From Rhodospirillaceae bacterium (GTDB taxonomy: Bacteria; Pseudomonadota; Alphaproteobacteria; UBA8366; GCA-2717185), in NCBI GenBank assembly GCA_018660965.1, contig JABJJH010000519.1, positions 1 to 8,906 on the forward strand: a stretch of DNA of 8,906 nt, given 5' to 3'. Below, in pieces: positions 7,453 to 8,906 of the stretch (position 1 is the stretch's first letter; the number at the start of each line of letters is the position of its first letter). The notes beneath the pieces were generated by a model that was not told the DNA's origin, made no database searches, and was given only the letters and a program-made list of their open reading frames with translations. The translations under genes and the position numbers were made by a program.

Positions 7453-8814
7453 CTAATTTATGGCGCGGCTGCGATACAGCGAAATGCCGCGGAGTAAATC
7501 CAGGGCGCGGGCCAGTTGATAATCGTCACGCGTCAATATGCCGGTTTTGGCCTTTTCCTTTTCTTTGTCTTTTACGTCAGCGTTTGCATCCGCGTCATTT
7601 TTTCCATCTGCTTTAGCATCTGGCTTGGCGTCCGGTTTTTTCTTGGCGCCTTGATCGTTCTTCAATGCGCCGCGTAAATCGGCCTCGCTTCGCTTCCGAC
7701 CGGCCTTGATGGTTTCCACCCGCGCCGGTTCGACGAGAATATCCGGGTCAATGCCCTTGGCCTGAATGGAGCGGCCCGACGGCGTGAAGTAGCGCTGCGT
7801 CGTCAACTTCATGGCGCCGTTGGCGCCCAGGGGAATAATGGTCTGCACCGACCCCTTGCCAAACGACCGCGTGCCCATCAGCACCGCGCGTCCATGGTCC
7901 TGCAAGGCCCCGGCGACAATTTCCGACGCCGACGCTGATCCACCGTTTATAAGCACAATAATCGGTAGCCCTTCAGCCAAATCGCCCGCCTTGGCATGGA
8001 AGCGTTGGGCGTTATCGACCGTGCGTCCCCGGGTCGAGACAATTTCACCGCGTTCCAGAAATGCGTCCGACACCGCGACCGCCTGATCTAGCAGGCCTCC
8101 TGGATTGTTGCGCAAGTCGAGAATGTAACCCCGAAGCTTATCCCCGGTGTTTTCCTTGATCTTCTTGACCGTGGCGCGCAGGCCGACGTCGGTCTGTGCG
8201 CTGAAACTCGTAATACGAATATACCCGACATCATCGTCGTTTCGCGACCGGACGGATTTGATCTTTATCTTGTCGCGGATGATATCGACGTCGAAGGGCT
8301 CCTGGCCTTCACGCGCAACCGTCAGCTTGATGGGCGCCCCGACCTTGCCGCGCATCTTTTCAACGGCCTGGCTGAGCGTCAGACCCTGAACCGTCTTGCC
8401 GTCCAGATGGGTGATAAAGTCGCCCGCCTGAATGCCGCCGCGAAAGGCCGGCGTGTCGTCTATCGGAGACACCACCTTCACGAAGCCGTTCTCCATCGTA
8501 ACCTCGATCCCCAAACCGCCGAACTCGCCCTTGGTTTGAACCTGCATGTCCTTGAAATGCTTCTTGTTCAAAAAGCTGGAATGCGGATCCAGGCTTGATA
8601 ACATTCCCTGAATGGCGGCCTCGACAAGTTTTTCGTCCGTGACCTCTTCGACATAGTCGCCGCGCACCCGCTCGAAGACATCGCCGAAAAGCTCCAGCAA
8701 CCGATAGATTTCCGATTTATCCTGTTGCGTCGCCGCCCAACCCGGAGGCGTCACGGCGAGGGCGGTCGAGAGAACGCCCACGATCAGCAAGGTTCTGCAA
8801 AAAAGTCGTTTCAT
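7453..8814 (-). CDS. ctpA: S41 family carboxyl-terminal processing protease
   Basis: The 453-residue product is a periplasmic serine protease that trims or degrades proteins from their C-termini. A signal peptide (MKRLFCRTLLIVGVLSTALA, probable cleavage near WAA) leads to an N-terminal helical region. A PDZ domain (about 96-170) contains FGGLGIEV and AGDFITHLDGK. The protease core has YILDLRNNPGGLLDQAV (230-246) and the Ser-Lys pair S295, in NGGSASASEIVAGAL, and K320, in GTRSFGKGSVQT, with Q324 after it; the 25-residue Ser-Lys spacing is typical. Residues about 389-423 are a Lys/Asp/Ala-rich linker before a last helix (YQLARALDLLRG). I chose ATG 8814 over an in-frame ATG at 8847 because it gives the signal peptide, has GGAAGGG seven bases upstream, and overlaps the envC stop by ATGA. 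The symbol is a family-level name. Confidence 0.94.
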   Translation of the reverse strand: MKRLFCRTLLIVGVLSTALAVTPPGWAATQQDKSEIYRLLELFGDVFERVRGDYVEEVTDEKLVEAAIQGMLSSLDPHSSFLNKKHFKDMQVQTKGEFGGLGIEVTMENGFVKVVSPIDDTPAFRGGIQAGDFITHLDGKTVQGLTLSQAVEKMRGKVGAPIKLTVAREGQEPFDVDIIRDKIKIKSVRSRNDDDVGYIRITSFSAQTDVGLRATVKKIKENTGDKLRGYILDLRNNPGGLLDQAVAVSDAFLERGEIVSTRGRTVDNAQRFHAKAGDLAEGLPIIVLINGGSASASEIVAGALQDHGRAVLMGTRSFGKGSVQTIIPLGANGAMKLTTQRYFTPSGRSIQAKGIDPDILVEPARVETIKAGRKRSEADLRGALKNDQGAKKKPDAKPDAKADGKNDADANADVKDKEKEKAKTGILTRDDYQLARALDLLRGISLYRSRAIN

Positions 8815-8906
8815 CCACGCACCCTTCCGGTTCGCGCCACAATCCACGGCGCCGGATTTATCGGCTGACCGTTGTAGCGAAGTTCAATATATAGCGTCGG
8901 CTTTCC
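8811..8906 (-). CDS. envC: EnvC-like murein hydrolase activator (LytM/M23), C-terminal end only
   Basis: The last 31 codons of a gene entering from the right edge read GKPTLYIELRYNGQPINPAP, then WIVARTGRVRG, stop. LYIELRxNGQPINPxPW is the hallmark end of the LytM/M23 domain in EnvC-type proteins, which activate amidases that split septal peptidoglycan. Only this end is visible, so the N-terminal coiled coil and the state of the M23 site cannot be judged. The TGA overlaps the ctpA ATG (ATGA). The following ctpA and yibQ-like genes fit the envelope operon in which envC is found. Confidence 0.8.
   Translation of the reverse strand, partial: GKPTLYIELRYNGQPINPAPWIVARTGRVRG

Noticed and set aside
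8815..8847. Upstream ATG at 8847 as the start of ctpA
   Set aside because: It would lie inside envC and add 11 residues before a clear signal peptide. ATG 8814 has a good Shine-Dalgarno and the ATGA overlap.

Overview
The window looks like chromosomal core sequence from an alphaproteobacterium, probably Rhodospirillales-like. This assignment is inferred from gene order and protein character, not from a search. The sequence is moderately GC-rich and densely coding. It holds two gene blocks that converge near 4640. No mobile element, tRNA, rRNA or CRISPR array is visible.

Left block, plus strand (1-4632): the F1 sector of the F-type ATP synthase in the order atpH (3' end only), atpA, atpG, atpD, atpC. 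These encode delta, alpha, gamma, beta and epsilon. No F0 genes are visible in the window; an F1-only operon with F0 elsewhere is the usual alphaproteobacterial arrangement. Walker motifs, the alpha arginine finger and the beta DELSEED loop are intact. Gamma carries a short acidic insertion.

Right block, minus strand (8906 down to 5750): the 3' end of an envC-like LytM/M23 murein hydrolase activator, a CtpA-type S41 carboxyl-terminal processing protease, a divergent polysaccharide deacetylase (YibQ family) and the Nudix RNA pyrophosphohydrolase rppH. Genes overlap by 4 bp (envC/ctpA, and deacetylase/rppH) or follow without a promoter-sized gap, so this is probably one operon joining envelope maintenance to RNA 5'-end turnover. 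E. coli has a related gpmM-envC-yibQ order; here a periplasmic protease lies between envC and yibQ. The deacetylase start is a puzzle. Its frame is open back to the ctpA stop codon and encodes a membrane anchor there, but offers no ATG, GTG or TTG start before the middle of that anchor.

Between the blocks (4653-5597, minus strand) is one gene for a SprA-related putative zinc metalloprotease with an HExxH motif. A 152-bp AT-rich gap before it holds a good sigma-70-like promoter and a dyad, so it is probably transcribed on its own. It ends only 20 bp from atpC.

I see no clearly new multi-gene system. The points most worth a second look are the ctpA-TAG-deacetylase in-frame junction and the little-studied HExxH protein with its own promoter.
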